A stretch of DNA of 64,000 bases, from assembly GCA_019454045.1 (NCBI GenBank), contig SKCR01001883.1:1-64000 (forward strand), given 5' to 3'. The notes below the pieces were generated by a model. That model was not told the origin of the DNA and made no database searches. It saw only the letters and a program-made list of their open reading frames with translations. The position numbers and the translations under genes were made by a program. This document shows, piece after piece, positions 44,067 through 54,429 of the stretch. The DNA is from Zanthoxylum bungeanum (taxonomy: Eukaryota; Streptophyta; Magnoliopsida; Sapindales; Rutaceae). Position 1 is the stretch's first letter; each line of letters starts with the position of its first letter.

Positions 44067-44975
44067 TTACTGGCATTCTTTGGTGAAGTTGAAAGGCACA
44101 TCCTTCTCCAGAATATTGCAAAGAGGTTTTGAAATCTTGGAAAAATCTTTGATAAATCTCATGTAAAAACCTGCATGTCCGAGAAAGCTCATAATCCCTT
44201 TGACAGATGTTGGTGGAGGTACTTTTTCAATTGTCTCTATCTTTGCTTTGTCTACCTCAATCCCCTTTTGTGAGATCTGGTGTCCAAGAACAACGCCCTC
44301 ATGTACCATGAAGTGGCATTTCTCACAGTTGAGTACCAGGTATGTATCTTCGCACCTTTGTAACACATGTTCCAAATTTTGCAAGCAATGGTCAAAAGAA
44401 TCTCCAAACACAGAAAAGTCATCCATAAAAACCTCCATACTCTGCTCCAGCATGTCTGAGAAGATGGCCATCATGCAACGCTGAAATGTAGCAGGGGCAT
44501 TACATAATCCAAATGGCATCATGCGGTAAGAAAAAGTACCATAGGGACATGTAAAGGTAGTTTTCTCCTGGTCTTCTGGTGTGATGGCAATCTGATTGTA
44601 CCCTGAATATCCGTCCAGAAAGCAATAGAACTCATGTCCTGCCAGTCTGTCTAACATCTGGTCAATAAATGGTAGCGGAAAATGATCATTTCTCGTGGCT
44701 TTGTTAAGTTTCCTGTAGTCCATGCATACTCTCCATCCAGTCACCGTTCTTGTTGGAATTAGCTCATTCTTTTCATTGGTAACCACAGTAATTCCTCCTT
44801 TCTTTGGTACACACTGCATGGGACTCACCCTACTGTTATCTGAAATTGGGTAAATGATGCCAGCATCCAACCATTTGATGATTTCTTTCTTCACGACTTC
44901 CTTCATGATTGGATTGAGTCTCCGTTGATGCTCCACTGTGGGTTTGTACTCATCGTTCATCAGAATCTTATGCAT
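44067..44975 (-). pseudogene. Gypsy reverse transcriptase of element J
   Basis: 302 open residues: RRLNPIMKEVVKKEIIKWLD, AGIIYPISDNSRVSPMQCVP, WRVCMDYRKLNKATRNDHFP, FYCFLDGYSGYNQI (first catalytic Asp), MPFGLCNAPATFQRCMM, and VFMDDFSVFGD (the F-M-D-D box used by Athila elements). A TAA at 44067 separates it from RNase H and one TGA at 44997 from protease. All catalytic residues are present within this segment. Confidence 0.93.
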
Positions 44976-44996
44976 GTAAAAAGATGGATTAATGCC

Positions 44997-45956
44997 TCAA
45001 ATGTCTGCTATAGTCCAGCCAATGGCTCTTTTGTGTTCTCGTAATACTCTCAGTAGCTTTTCTTCCTGCTCCAATGTTAGTGAAGAAGAAATAATAACAG
45101 GTAATTCAGAAGTGTTTCCAAGAAATTCATACCTGAGATGACTCGGAAGTAACTTCAGCTCCAGCTGTGGTGGTTCTTCAATCAAAGGCTTGATTCGATC
45201 TTTCTTGGGCAGTTCCAAGCTTTCAACTGGTGGTGTCACTTTGAATAGTAATGGTTTGTCAAGGTAGTTGATACATTCCAGGATTTCAGCATCTAGCTCA
45301 TTGTCAGTCTTGTTGGTGATGCAAGCTTCAAGTGTATCTGTGGTATTTGGCTCAGTATCCTGAACGATACTATCAACAACATCAACTCTGAAGCATTCTT
45401 CTTCCTTTGCATCACTCGGGAATTTCATGGCTTTGAAAGTATTAAAGGTCACTTCTTGGTCCTGTACTTTCATCGTCAGTTCTCCTTTTTGCACATCAAT
45501 CACAGTTTTACCTGTAGCCAAGAATGGTCTCCCAAGAATGATAGGTATTTCTTTGTCTTCTTCCATGTCAAGGATGATGAAATCTGCTGGGAGAATTAGT
45601 TTGTCGACTTTGACCAGCACATCTTCAACAACACCTCTTGGAAATACGAGTGTTCGGTCAGCAAGTTGTAATGAAACTGAGGTAGGCATCACTTCTCCAA
45701 TCTGCAGTTTCCTGTAAATAGAAAAAGGCATCAAGTTAACATTGGCTCCTAAATCACATAAAGCCTTACCGATGTAATGTTCTCCAATGGTGAATGGGAC
45801 AGTGAAACTGCCGGGAACTTTCAAATTCGGGGGAAGTTTCCTCTGAATGATGGCGCTGCATTCTTCTGTCAATGTTACTGTCTCATAGTCTCCCAATCTC
45901 CATTTTCGTGAAAGAATATCTTTCATGAATTTGACATAGCTGGGCATTTCTTCCAA
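44997..45956 (-). pseudogene. Gypsy protease and linker of element J
   Basis: KALCDLGANVNLMPFSIYRK is the Athila-type aspartic protease motif (DLGA in place of DSGA). IIILDMEEDKEIPIILGRPF-like text follows, with the ILGRPFLATG flap region, then a charged linker up to LREHKRAIGWTIADI, which marks the start of the reverse transcriptase module. It is joined to gag by a frameshift near 45950. Confidence 0.9.
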
Positions 45957-45959
45957 TGC

Positions 45960-47549
45960 TTATGCAAATGGAATGTTGATATGTAGCTTTTTGAATACCT
46001 CCAAGAAACGAGCAAACTGCTTGTCTAGTTTGTTTTTCTGAAGTCGCTGAGGAAAAAGGTGGAGGTAGAATGATCTGATCTTTTTCTTTTTCCTTTGCTT
46101 CTTTTTCCTCCATCTGTGGAACTGCATCTTTTGGAATTTTCTCAATTGTTGCCTTGATTCCTACATCTTTGTTGATCTCAGTACCATTTTTCAAAGTAAT
46201 GGCTTGAATTTGCTCCTTTCCTCGGTTCCTTGGATTTGGTTCTGTGTTGCTAGGAAGATTACCTGGTGGTCTGTAACTCTGAGCATTGGCCAGTTGTCCA
46301 ATTTGATTCTCCAGTGCTTTAATAGAAGCTGATTGGCTCTGAATCACAGCATCGTACTTTTTTAACTGAGCCAGCACTTATGCTATTCCTGGTTCATTTA
46401 TCTGCTCCTGGCCTTTGTTTTGTTGCTGAAATCCAGGTGGTGGATAGTTTTGTTGGAATCCAGGTGGTGGATTGTTCTTTTGCCCTGGATTGTTGCTCCA
46501 TGAAAAATTAGGATGATTTCTCCACCCTGGGTTGTAGGTGTTGGAATATGGATTGTTCCCCTGTCTGTTGAAATTATTGACATAATTCACCGTCTCTTCA
46601 AGTTGGTTTGGTTCTGGTGCTCGTCCATATGGTGAACTTGTGGATCCAGTGGTAAAAATCTCCATGAATTTGCATATCTGATCCAGCTTGTTATTGACTG
46701 CTGTATTGACTCCACTTTCATAAATTCCTGCAATTCTTTGGATCATGCTCCTTGCTGTTGGCCACAAAGAATTGTTGTTGGCCATTTCTTCGATTAGGTT
46801 CCAGGCTTGATCTTCTCCTTTTGCCATCAGAGCTCCTCCAGCAGCAGCATCGATTGTGGTTCTCATTATTCCAGAATGCCCATTATAGAAAGTTTGGACT
46901 TGAAGCCATTTTGGAATCTCATGGTGAGGACATTTCCGGATCAAATCTTTGTATCTTTCCCAAGCTTCGTAGAGAGATCCGAGTCTTGTTGTATAAAGGA
47001 TGTGATGTCATTTCTCAGTTTTCCAGTTCTGGCTGGTGGAAAGTACTTTGCAAGAAATTTGGTGGCTAAAATGTTCCAAGTTGTGATGGAACCTGCTGGT
47101 AGTGAATGTAGCTAAGCTTTAGTTCTGTCCTTCAAGGAGTATGGGAAAATATGCAGTCTCATTGCTTATTCATCTTCTCGGTTGTAATTGAAAGTGCCGC
47201 AAACTTCCAGGAAGTTTCTGATGTGGGTATTAGGGTCTTCAATTGCATTTCCTCCAAACTGAACTGACTGCTGAATCATCTGAATGCATGTTTTTATGTC
47301 ACCCGCATTTGCTGGTAATGGAGGAAGTACAATACAAGAAATGAGTCTGTCAACCACCGGAATGGTTCTGTCTCGAATGGGAATTGATGGTGCAACATTC
47401 AAAGGTTCAGGTTCCATGTTGACTAAATCTTCTTGGCCTTCTCGCCGTTCCCTTCTCAACTGTCTGATGGTTCTTTCAATTTCTGGGTCAAGCGGTTGAA
47501 GTTCAAAGCTTCTGGTTTGTCTCATGAAGTTTTTGAGAACCTGAAACAC
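45960..47549 (-). pseudogene. Gypsy gag of element J (degenerate)
   Basis: Starts at 47549 (MFQVLKNFMRQTRSFELQPL). It reads to HIRNFLEVCGTFNYNRED, then across in-frame stops at 47166 and 47112 through SLPAGSITTWNILATKFLAK and YFPPARTGKLRNDITSF, and again open from 46944 (MIRKCPHHEIPKWLQVQTFY). The C-terminal part is rich in Asn, Pro and Gln (PGFQQNYPPPGFQQQ) and is followed after a stop at 46378 by a coiled segment (ALENQIGQLANAQSYRPPG). This is the gag layout of Athila-type elements. No zinc knuckle was seen. Confidence 0.88.
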
Positions 47550-47634
47550 AAGAAAATAAAAACAATAAGTAAAAAGAAAATTAGATACAAGTAACGGTAT
47601 CTAACCTCAAAACTAAAAGTGAAAGATAAATAAG

Positions 47635-47650
47635 TCCCCGGCAACGGCGC
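47635..47650 (-). other. Primer-binding site of element J (tRNA-Asp type)
   Basis: Minus strand GCGCCGTTGCCGGGGA, seven bases inside the 5' LTR. It matches the TGGCGCCGTTGCCGGGGA site of Athila elements, complementary to the 3' end of tRNA-Asp, with one change in the first bases. Confidence 0.9.
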
Positions 47651-47657
47651 AAAAACT

Positions 47658-49775
47658 TGACCGGCGTAAACACACACGTATAACGCAAACGCACGTATCG
47701 TTCAAGTAGTATAAAAATATCGATCCCACGAGGACTTAATATCAATCTATTAATTTTATGAGGTCAAATGATTACTAATATCTAACAGGTTGATTTATTT
47801 ATTTGAAATAGTGACGATTCTAAATTAAAAGCAAGTAAATAAAATTATTCGAAAGTAGATTTTAAGAAAATTCAATATTAAAAACTATATAGGGTTGTGA
47901 ATCCTTCCAATAATATTTAAAGATGAAGTGGTTATCTTATAGCTGGGTAATATATTGATTTATTAACCTGGAACACTAAATTATGTGAAAGCCTCTGTCG
48001 ATGGTCAGACACAAATACCCAGTTTAACCCAATTGAACCATATGTCTGTGTCAACCAAATTATCTGGATTCATTAAGTTTAAGTTCCAATTATGGCTACC
48101 CCCGCCCAACAGGTATATGTCTATCCTGTAAGGAAATCTATTAAAGGGTTATTTATCCTCAAGGAAGATCGTTGACTATTGAGTCTAAGGTCTCAAACTT
48201 AAAATCTCTATGTCTAGTTCATTTTATGTTTACCTAATCAATTTTATTAATGGCCAGTTGATAAAAAGCATTTAGATTAAAACACAATAAATATATCTTT
48301 ATATTACCCAAACTATAATCTAACCCTTATAAACCGGTAATATTGAAATTCATCACAACCCTAGATAACTAACTTAGTTATGATACATGGCTAGGGCTAG
48401 TAAAAACTTAAAAGTAAAAGCCATAAAGTAAAAATGCGAAATAGTAAATGCGGTAAATTAAATACTGAAAAAGTAAAATAAAATAAAATGCTAAGGTAAA
48501 AGGAATTACTTTTACTATTTACTATTTCAGATATCTCCATAAAATAATATATAAACTTGTGATAATATTACCAACCAGCCATATAGGCGGTAACCTGATT
48601 AATTCAAATTAAGTCCGACCAGCCATAAAGGCGGTATGATTTGTCCATGAACCTGCCATATAGGCGGTAAGAAAATTTAATTACCAACCAGCCATATAGG
48701 CGGTATCCTTGATTAGTCAGGTTTAAACCAATTTAAATTTAATAGCCAACCGACCAATATGGCGGTATCCTTATTAAGTCAAATTTTAAATAGTAAATAT
48801 ATTATATTTAAGGGAGATTAATCTAAATAGTAACAGTAAAAGAATTACCTTTCACCTTAGCAATGAGAAGTTACCTCATCATGGTTGAATAGTAAAACTG
48901 AAACAGTAAAAACAAGATAAATTACTATTACTATTACAAAAAATAATCACTATTACAGAATGTAATTAAAAATTAATTACAAAACTTAAATTAAAAGAAA
49001 TTAGAGAGAGAAACTCCCTATTTACATCAAATAAATGAGAGAGAATGGTGCCATTAAAACTGAAATCTCGAGCTCAATTTATAGATAATTTTTGCGTCCA
49101 GCGTCGCGACGCCAAGGGCTTGCGCATCGCAATGCTAGCTCTGTTGACTTTGGTCCACGTGGGTTGACCACACGTGTTATGTCGGCAGAATCTGGTGATG
49201 ACATGTGGCACGCGGTAAAGGTGGTGTAATGAGAAGATGACATGTGGCAGACGACGATTGGCTGAGCTTTCGGTCCAATGAACATCTGACATGTGGCACG
49301 CGTTTGGGATTGGTCCAATGAGAGATTAATACATGGCAGCATGTGATTCGCTGGTGATTCGGTCCAATGAAAACTCAACACGTGGCACGCCCTTGCTTTG
49401 GTCCAATGAGATTTCGACACGTGGCAGACGGCACATTTTAGCAGATCTTCTGTGATGATGACACGTGTCACGGCGCACGTTAGCAAGTCCAATTACTCAG
49501 ATTCTGAAACGTGTCCCTCGACGCACGTTAGCATGGCCGGCGCACTTTAGGCGTCGCGACGCGTAGAGTTTTGGCGTCGCGACGCGCCCAAATTACCAAA
49601 ATGTCCCTTTTTGCCAATTTTCACTGTTTTGCTCCAAATCACCTTCAGAATGTCCTGAAACTTTATTTATCTACAAAATAACACAAAACACATCAAAATA
49701 TTCACAAAGCTCAAGAAACTATACAAAATATTAGGTTAGATGAATGGGAAATAGTGATAGATTTACCACTCATCA
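47658..49775 (-). repeat. 5' LTR of element J (2118 bp)
   Basis: Plus-strand start TGACCGGCGTAAACACACAC and end TTACCACTCATCA, abutting the ACATC duplication. It is fuller than the 3' LTR. TATA (minus strand ATCTATAAATT) is at 49076-49086, and the array of G-box positions (49156-49513) lies upstream of it. Confidence 0.93.
49076..49513 (-). promoter_or_regulatory. U3 promoter of the J 5' LTR: TATA plus G-box/CCAAT array
   Basis: ATCTATAAATT on the minus strand at 49076-49086. Upstream on that strand are CACGTG at 49156, 49171, 49379, 49418 and 49462, AACGTG at 49508, and four decayed sites (CATGTG at 49202, 49241 and 49290; TACATGG at 49330) that are intact ACGTG sites in the 3' LTR. GGTCCAATGA occurs four times. 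The palindrome GCGTCGCGACGC lies on both sides of the array (49101, 49551 and 49574). Confidence 0.65.
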
Positions 49776-49780
49776 ACATC

Positions 49781-50366
49781 ACATCCAATACACTACAATT
49801 CTCAATAAACCAATAAGAGGCGTACACATAACATGTTAAAGCCCTGGACGACCAAAACCAAAGTTTACCAATTGTCGCAAGTACTAGCGATACAAGTCTC
49901 AGGTTGAGACCAAATACACCTACCTTGAAGCGAACTCCCATAGACACATATATATACTACCAATGGGATTCCGCGGGGTCTATCCAGAGCGAAGCTGTTT
50001 TCCATACCATCGGTAAAACACAACCTCTTATCGCACTTGTATAAGTATCCAATACTTAAATATATGAGAACTATTTCGTTATGCCCTCACAATGTGCACA
50101 AGTGCAATACTAGTCTATTCCGCATTATCGATGTCCAATCTCGATAATACTACGACCAGGGACATTTAATGATTAAACCTTTAAGGATTGATACTGTCTC
50201 ATATCATCTCAATCCGGAACTAATCATAAAGACTTTTACCATTTATATATCAAAGTAAATAAATTACAAAACGGTAAAAGGCAATTTCATTACAACATAG
50301 TTAATTTTGTACAAAAACACAATGTCTTTTACAAACAGTGACACTATGGGTCATAACTGTCCAACA
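49781..50366 (-). repeat. 5' LTR of element B, right part
   Basis: Continues the LTR interrupted at 37351 and ends CTGTCCAACA. It is followed by the CCTAG duplication (50367-50371). Confidence 0.92.
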
Positions 50367-50371
50367 CCTAG

Positions 50372-50769
50372 CCCACTAGAAAACTAGGTTTCCTGAGTAC
50401 AAAACAGAGGGTTAGAGGCTCGCCGAAAAATAGTGGGAGGCCAGTATTGAATTTGCAATTGCGTTCAAATACTTGCCAAATACACACTTTCAAATTATTT
50501 CGTCATTTTATATATTTATTAGTTGGACTAATACTTTATTATTTTTCTTGTAACAATTGGACTGTACCCAAAATCGTTAATTGAATAGTTAGACTATTGC
50601 AATTAAGATGATGGGAAAGAACCGCGTTAAGGACATTGTCATGGGCGAAAATGTCTTTAATGACGCAAACTTTCCTGACTAGGAAATGAACATCAGGATT
50701 GTCCTGGGGTCTGAGAAGTTACTATATTCGATAGAGATTGAGTGACTGGCTATAGGCCAAGTGGGAGAT
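50372..50769 (+). pseudogene. Element A leader end, 45-codon gag stub and polypurine tract
   Basis: The leader resumes after element B. A gag start at 50608 reads MMGKNRVKDIVMGENVF, with a TAG where the homologous gag of B has Trp, then EMNIRIVLGSEKLLYSIE. It runs directly into TTGAGTGACTGGCTATAGGC and the polypurine tract GTGGGAGAT (50761-50769). In element B the same final sequence lies at the 3' end, so the whole region between early gag and the polypurine tract is deleted. Confidence 0.9.
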
Positions 50770-52697
50770 TATTGGACAATTATGACCCATAGTGTCACTA
50801 TTTGTAAAAGACATTGTGGTTTTTGTACAAATTAACTATGTGACAAAGAAAATTGCTATTTTATCATTTTTATAATTAGATTACTTGAATATATATATAT
50901 ATAAATGATAAAAGTCCTTATGATTAGTTCTGGATTAATAAGATATGAGACAATATTAATCCACAAAAGTTTAATCATTAAATATCCTTAGTCGTAGTAT
51001 TATCGAGACTAGACATCGATAATGCAGAATAGACTAGTATTGCACTTGTGCGTGTTATGGAAGTGTAATAGCATAGTTCTCATATATTTAAGTATTGGAT
51101 ACTTATGTAAGTGTGATATGAGGTTGTGTTTACCGATGGTACGAAAACAGCTTCGCTCTGGATAGACCCATCAGAATCTCATTGGTAGTATGACTATGTG
51201 TCTATGGGAATCCGAATCAGGGTAGGGGTATTTGGTCTTAACTTGAGACTTACATCGCTAGTACTTGCGACAATCAATACGCTTTGGTTTTGGTCGTCCA
51301 GGACTTTAACAGTTCTGTGTACGCCTCTTCTAGGTTTATTGAGAATCGTAGTGTATTGGGTGTGATGTCAAGATGGAAGTATCACTTCAGTCATATGGAG
51401 ATGATGATCACGCAGGGATACAGAACTGGTACTCTAATGTGTTTCAACCATCGGAAAATATGACAAGGTCATGATTATCAGATTAAAGTGACTAGTGGTT
51501 GTGATCTGATATATCCTTCGTGGGGGGGGCAGACACTATTCCAGCCCTAGGCCTAGCATGTGACATCCGATACTGGATCGCAATACGCAATACTTAGTAT
51601 ACTACACCTGACAAAGATTATATATTCCTTAAAGAATATTTCTGGAGAATTGGGTAGGCACGACCCTTTGCTAGAAGCCAACCATGTCTTGTAAATCGGT
51701 AAGAAGACACACGTATTCGGATAGTCCAAATACCGGATTTCCTACCAACATATCCAGGGATCTCATGGGTCGCTTCCCGAAGATTCACCGATGACGTATG
51801 ACGCGAACAGAATTAATCAAGGATTAATTATGAGATAGAGAAAATTAATCTGGGATTAATTACGGTGAGAATTTATCTGGGATAAAATTCAATTAGAAGA
51901 GATAGAACGATTAATTTGGAATTAATCAATAAAATAATATATTTGATATATTAAATGTAATTAGATTTCATAATGGAATTAAAATTGGATTTTAATTCGA
52001 GCGAACGAATTAATATAGAATTAATTCGCAAGCGACTTTAATAGTAATTTTGCTAGGCATAATTATTTAATTTGATTTAATTACGTCGCAACGGAAAATT
52101 CGTTAATTCAGGATTAACGAACCCGAGCCCGAAATGTGTTTTGCGGGCCTACTCGGATTTTGAATCAAGTGGGGCCCACTACAAGTCACATCACTAGTCA
52201 AACTACTTACTTTATGGTGATGGATGTTAGTATTAGTTATGTTAACTTGTAAGACACATCTCATTATTTAATTATGAAAAGTTGAGTGACCTTTACCAAA
52301 TCTTGGATTTGGTATATGACTTTTGATTTTGAAAATCAATAGCACTTAACACTTTCACTGATCACTCACTCTTCTCTTTCCAATTACTGTGAAGTTATCC
52401 CTCTCTTTACTCCATATTGTCGAGAGTTACAAAGAACAAGAGGAAGATTTTTGTTGCAATTTTCTTCATTAGCTATCACTTAAAGGGTCAACAAAGGTGC
52501 TAGGGAAATAATCTCATTGATTTTGGAATTCATACATCAAGCTTGGAGCTCAACCACACTACTTCAAAGGATTCAAATTTTTGAACTTTCCTACATCCAA
52601 GAAACCGATCAATGTAAGTTATTCCGCAAACTTCATTTTTTATTCACACAACTAGTATGCTTATTTGATCCTTGGCAATGTTCTTAGAGAACCAACA
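50770..52697 (+). repeat. 3' LTR of element A (1928 bp)
   Basis: Starts TATTGGACAATT (TG changed to TA) after the polypurine tract and ends GAGAACCAACA, followed by the duplication AAGAG (52698-52702). Confidence 0.93.
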
Positions 52698-52702
52698 AAG
52701 AG

Positions 52703-54428
52703 AACTTCAAACTTACCTAACAAGTTTGATGTAAAGATCCAATCTTCTTCTCTTGTTGAAATGGTAGGAGAACCTCCAAGGTTTGCAAGTTTCACTCGAA
52801 GATCCAAACTTGATTCCAATGTTAGCAAGCTTCAATCAAAGATCCAATCTTGATTTCTCCTAGATGAAATGTTGTAGAGACATCATAAGCTTCTCTAAAC
52901 GCTTCTCTAACTTAGGCCAATTTCTCTAATAATTTGCTTGTACTTAGCTTTTTCAAGCCTTTTTTTTCTTATACTTGTAATTAAAACCTTCCTAAAGCTT
53001 GCTATTTATAGCAAAACTTAGGTAATTTTTAATTAATAAAAGTTGTAATCAATTTTTAGGTGGGCTTAATCTAATTTGTCCAAATATTTATAATTAGGTG
53101 TGACTAATCTCCATTATCTCCCATTTTGATTTAATCCAATTAAATCAAGCCAATGATTAGGAAACGAATTAGTTAAATGTTTTCCACTTTGATTTAATCC
53201 AATTAAATCAAGCCAAAATCACTTATTATTATATACTTAAAATTACCATAATATCCTCAAATGGTAGAGATAATTATGATTTTACAATTAAGCCCTTGTA
53301 TAATTATTGAATTAACCCAATTAATCTAAGTAGGTCAAAGTAAATAATCATTGTTATCCAATAACAGCTGATTATCTTAGTTGATAATTATAATATCGAA
53401 TATTATATTTTATCAAAATTAATCGACTACTCAAGTGCTCAACGAGTACACTTCATATTGGGACTCTAATTCCATACATGTTTTTCATATAAATCTAGCT
53501 AATATATACGTAATTCGGCCACCTCTGAATTCACGAAGAACACGAATGACCTTTCTGAACTATACAAGTCGAGGACATCATATATGTTTAATAATCCCTC
53601 CGTCGTAGGCTATCCGAGTTGTGCTTAGGAAATATAGAATACATCGTCAAGTTTATGAGGCGCACATCTCATGTCGACATGTCCACGATTCTTTATAACT
53701 GATGTGATCCACCCTAGGTGATCGACTTTGGCCAAAGATTTAAGAATCGTGAATTTACTCATATGGATACCTAAACCCTTTTATGGTACACATACGGGCC
53801 GACAGATCCTATCTTGCTCCACACTCGATTATTGAGTGCATCAGTCCATGCCCAACGAACATCTAGAGGCAAGACCATGAAAGGTTTCTGACATATATGG
53901 CATCAAAGTGTGGAGGATCTCATAAAATCAATATTATCATATAGTCAAAGGATTACATATGCTACTCGACTCGAGGAGATTCCTATTGACTGTAGTGTGT
54001 ACTTCCAACTATTAGGAATCACATGTGAGTAATTCGGTATTCGTTTCAACGAATACCCACAAGTCTGTACGAGTTTCCAAAACTCATGGTACATCGAGTT
54101 AAATCATTGGAACTCCAATTCCAATATACGGCATGTGCTAGTCTTCTAGGTTATAGGAATTCTACCTTATTACAAAACCAACGACTAGGAATATTTACTT
54201 TAAGAATGATTTACAATAGTAATACTTATCTCAATGTTGGGCCATCTAGTGTCCAGTATTACTACAAGACTATTCTAAAGTCGATGTCATTCTTAGCATA
54301 TCTATAAATCAATCTAATACGCATAATGACAATGCCATTAATAAGATATGAAATGAAAATGTAATTATTTTATTAATAAATAATAAAATGTACAATTAGG
54401 ATTGGCACTTCAAGCACCAACTCCAACA
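52703..54428 (-). repeat. 5' LTR of element C, right part
   Basis: Continues the LTR broken at 21925 (AACTTCAAACTTACCTAACAAG matches 14908 onward) and ends CACCAACTCCAACA. The plus-strand open frames here (for example 54086-54307) are chance frames within the LTR. Confidence 0.88.
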
Positions 54429-54429
54429 A

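Larger units (their letters stand above)
37352..49775 (-). mobile_element. Athila-type Gypsy element J carrying two accessory ORFs
   Basis: Complete minus-strand element of 12.4 kb flanked by ACATC (37347-37351 and 49776-49780), inserted in the 5' LTR of element B. Order: 5' LTR 49775-47658, tRNA-Asp-type primer site, gag (47549 to about 45960), protease, reverse transcriptase, RNase H, integrase (to 42262), a cysteine-rich ORF (42156-41575), a LOG-type ORF (41325-40738), about 1.4 kb of 3' tail with a polypurine tract, and 3' LTR 39362-37352. Gag-pol carries at least eight stops or frameshifts; the two accessory ORFs are intact. LTRs are about 97% alike over a 250-base sample, so it is the youngest dated element here. 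Confidence 0.95.
25747..50366 (-). mobile_element. Copia element B, near-complete, split by elements H and J
   Basis: Minus-strand Copia element flanked by CCTAG (25742-25746 and 50367-50371) and inserted in the leader of element A. 5' LTR: 50366 to 35978, interrupted by J. Primer site 35962-35976, leader, gag (33771 to 33265), zinc knuckle and protease (33104 to 32580), integrase and reverse transcriptase (32541 to 30845), solo LTR H, rest of reverse transcriptase and RNase H (28723 to 27741), polypurine tract, 3' LTR (27712 to 25747). LTRs are about 96% alike in a 190-base sample. One stop in gag, two frameshifts and insertion H prevent a full polyprotein. Confidence 0.93.
21926..52697 (+). 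mobile_element. Copia element A, internally deleted, split by element B
   Basis: Plus-strand element with two complete LTRs (21926-23839 and 50770-52697), flanked by a perfect 5-base duplication AAGAG (21921-21925 and 52698-52702). After the 5' LTR come the initiator-tRNA-Met primer site and about 1.9 kb of leader, interrupted by element B with its own duplication CCTAG. The leader resumes at 50372 and reaches the first 40-odd codons of gag, then jumps straight to the polypurine tract and 3' LTR. Everything from early gag to RNase H is missing. LTRs are about 94% alike in a 200-base sample. Confidence 0.92.
14071..54428 (-). mobile_element. Copia element C, split by elements A, B, H and J
   Basis: Minus-strand Copia element. 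5' LTR: 54428 to 21284, interrupted by element A at 21926-52697. Primer-site region 21230-21283, leader to 20507, gag and pol 20506 to 16600, 3' LTR 16586 to about 14071. LTR ends read TGTTGGAGTTGG (right) and TATTGGAGTTGG (left). It lies in the RNase H region of element D: minus-strand D reads ELVLSF before it and ALTLVTSARK after it. No clear target duplication was found. The left boundary is uncertain: 14071-14165 is absent from the other LTR, so the 3' LTR may end nearer 14165. Confidence 0.78.
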
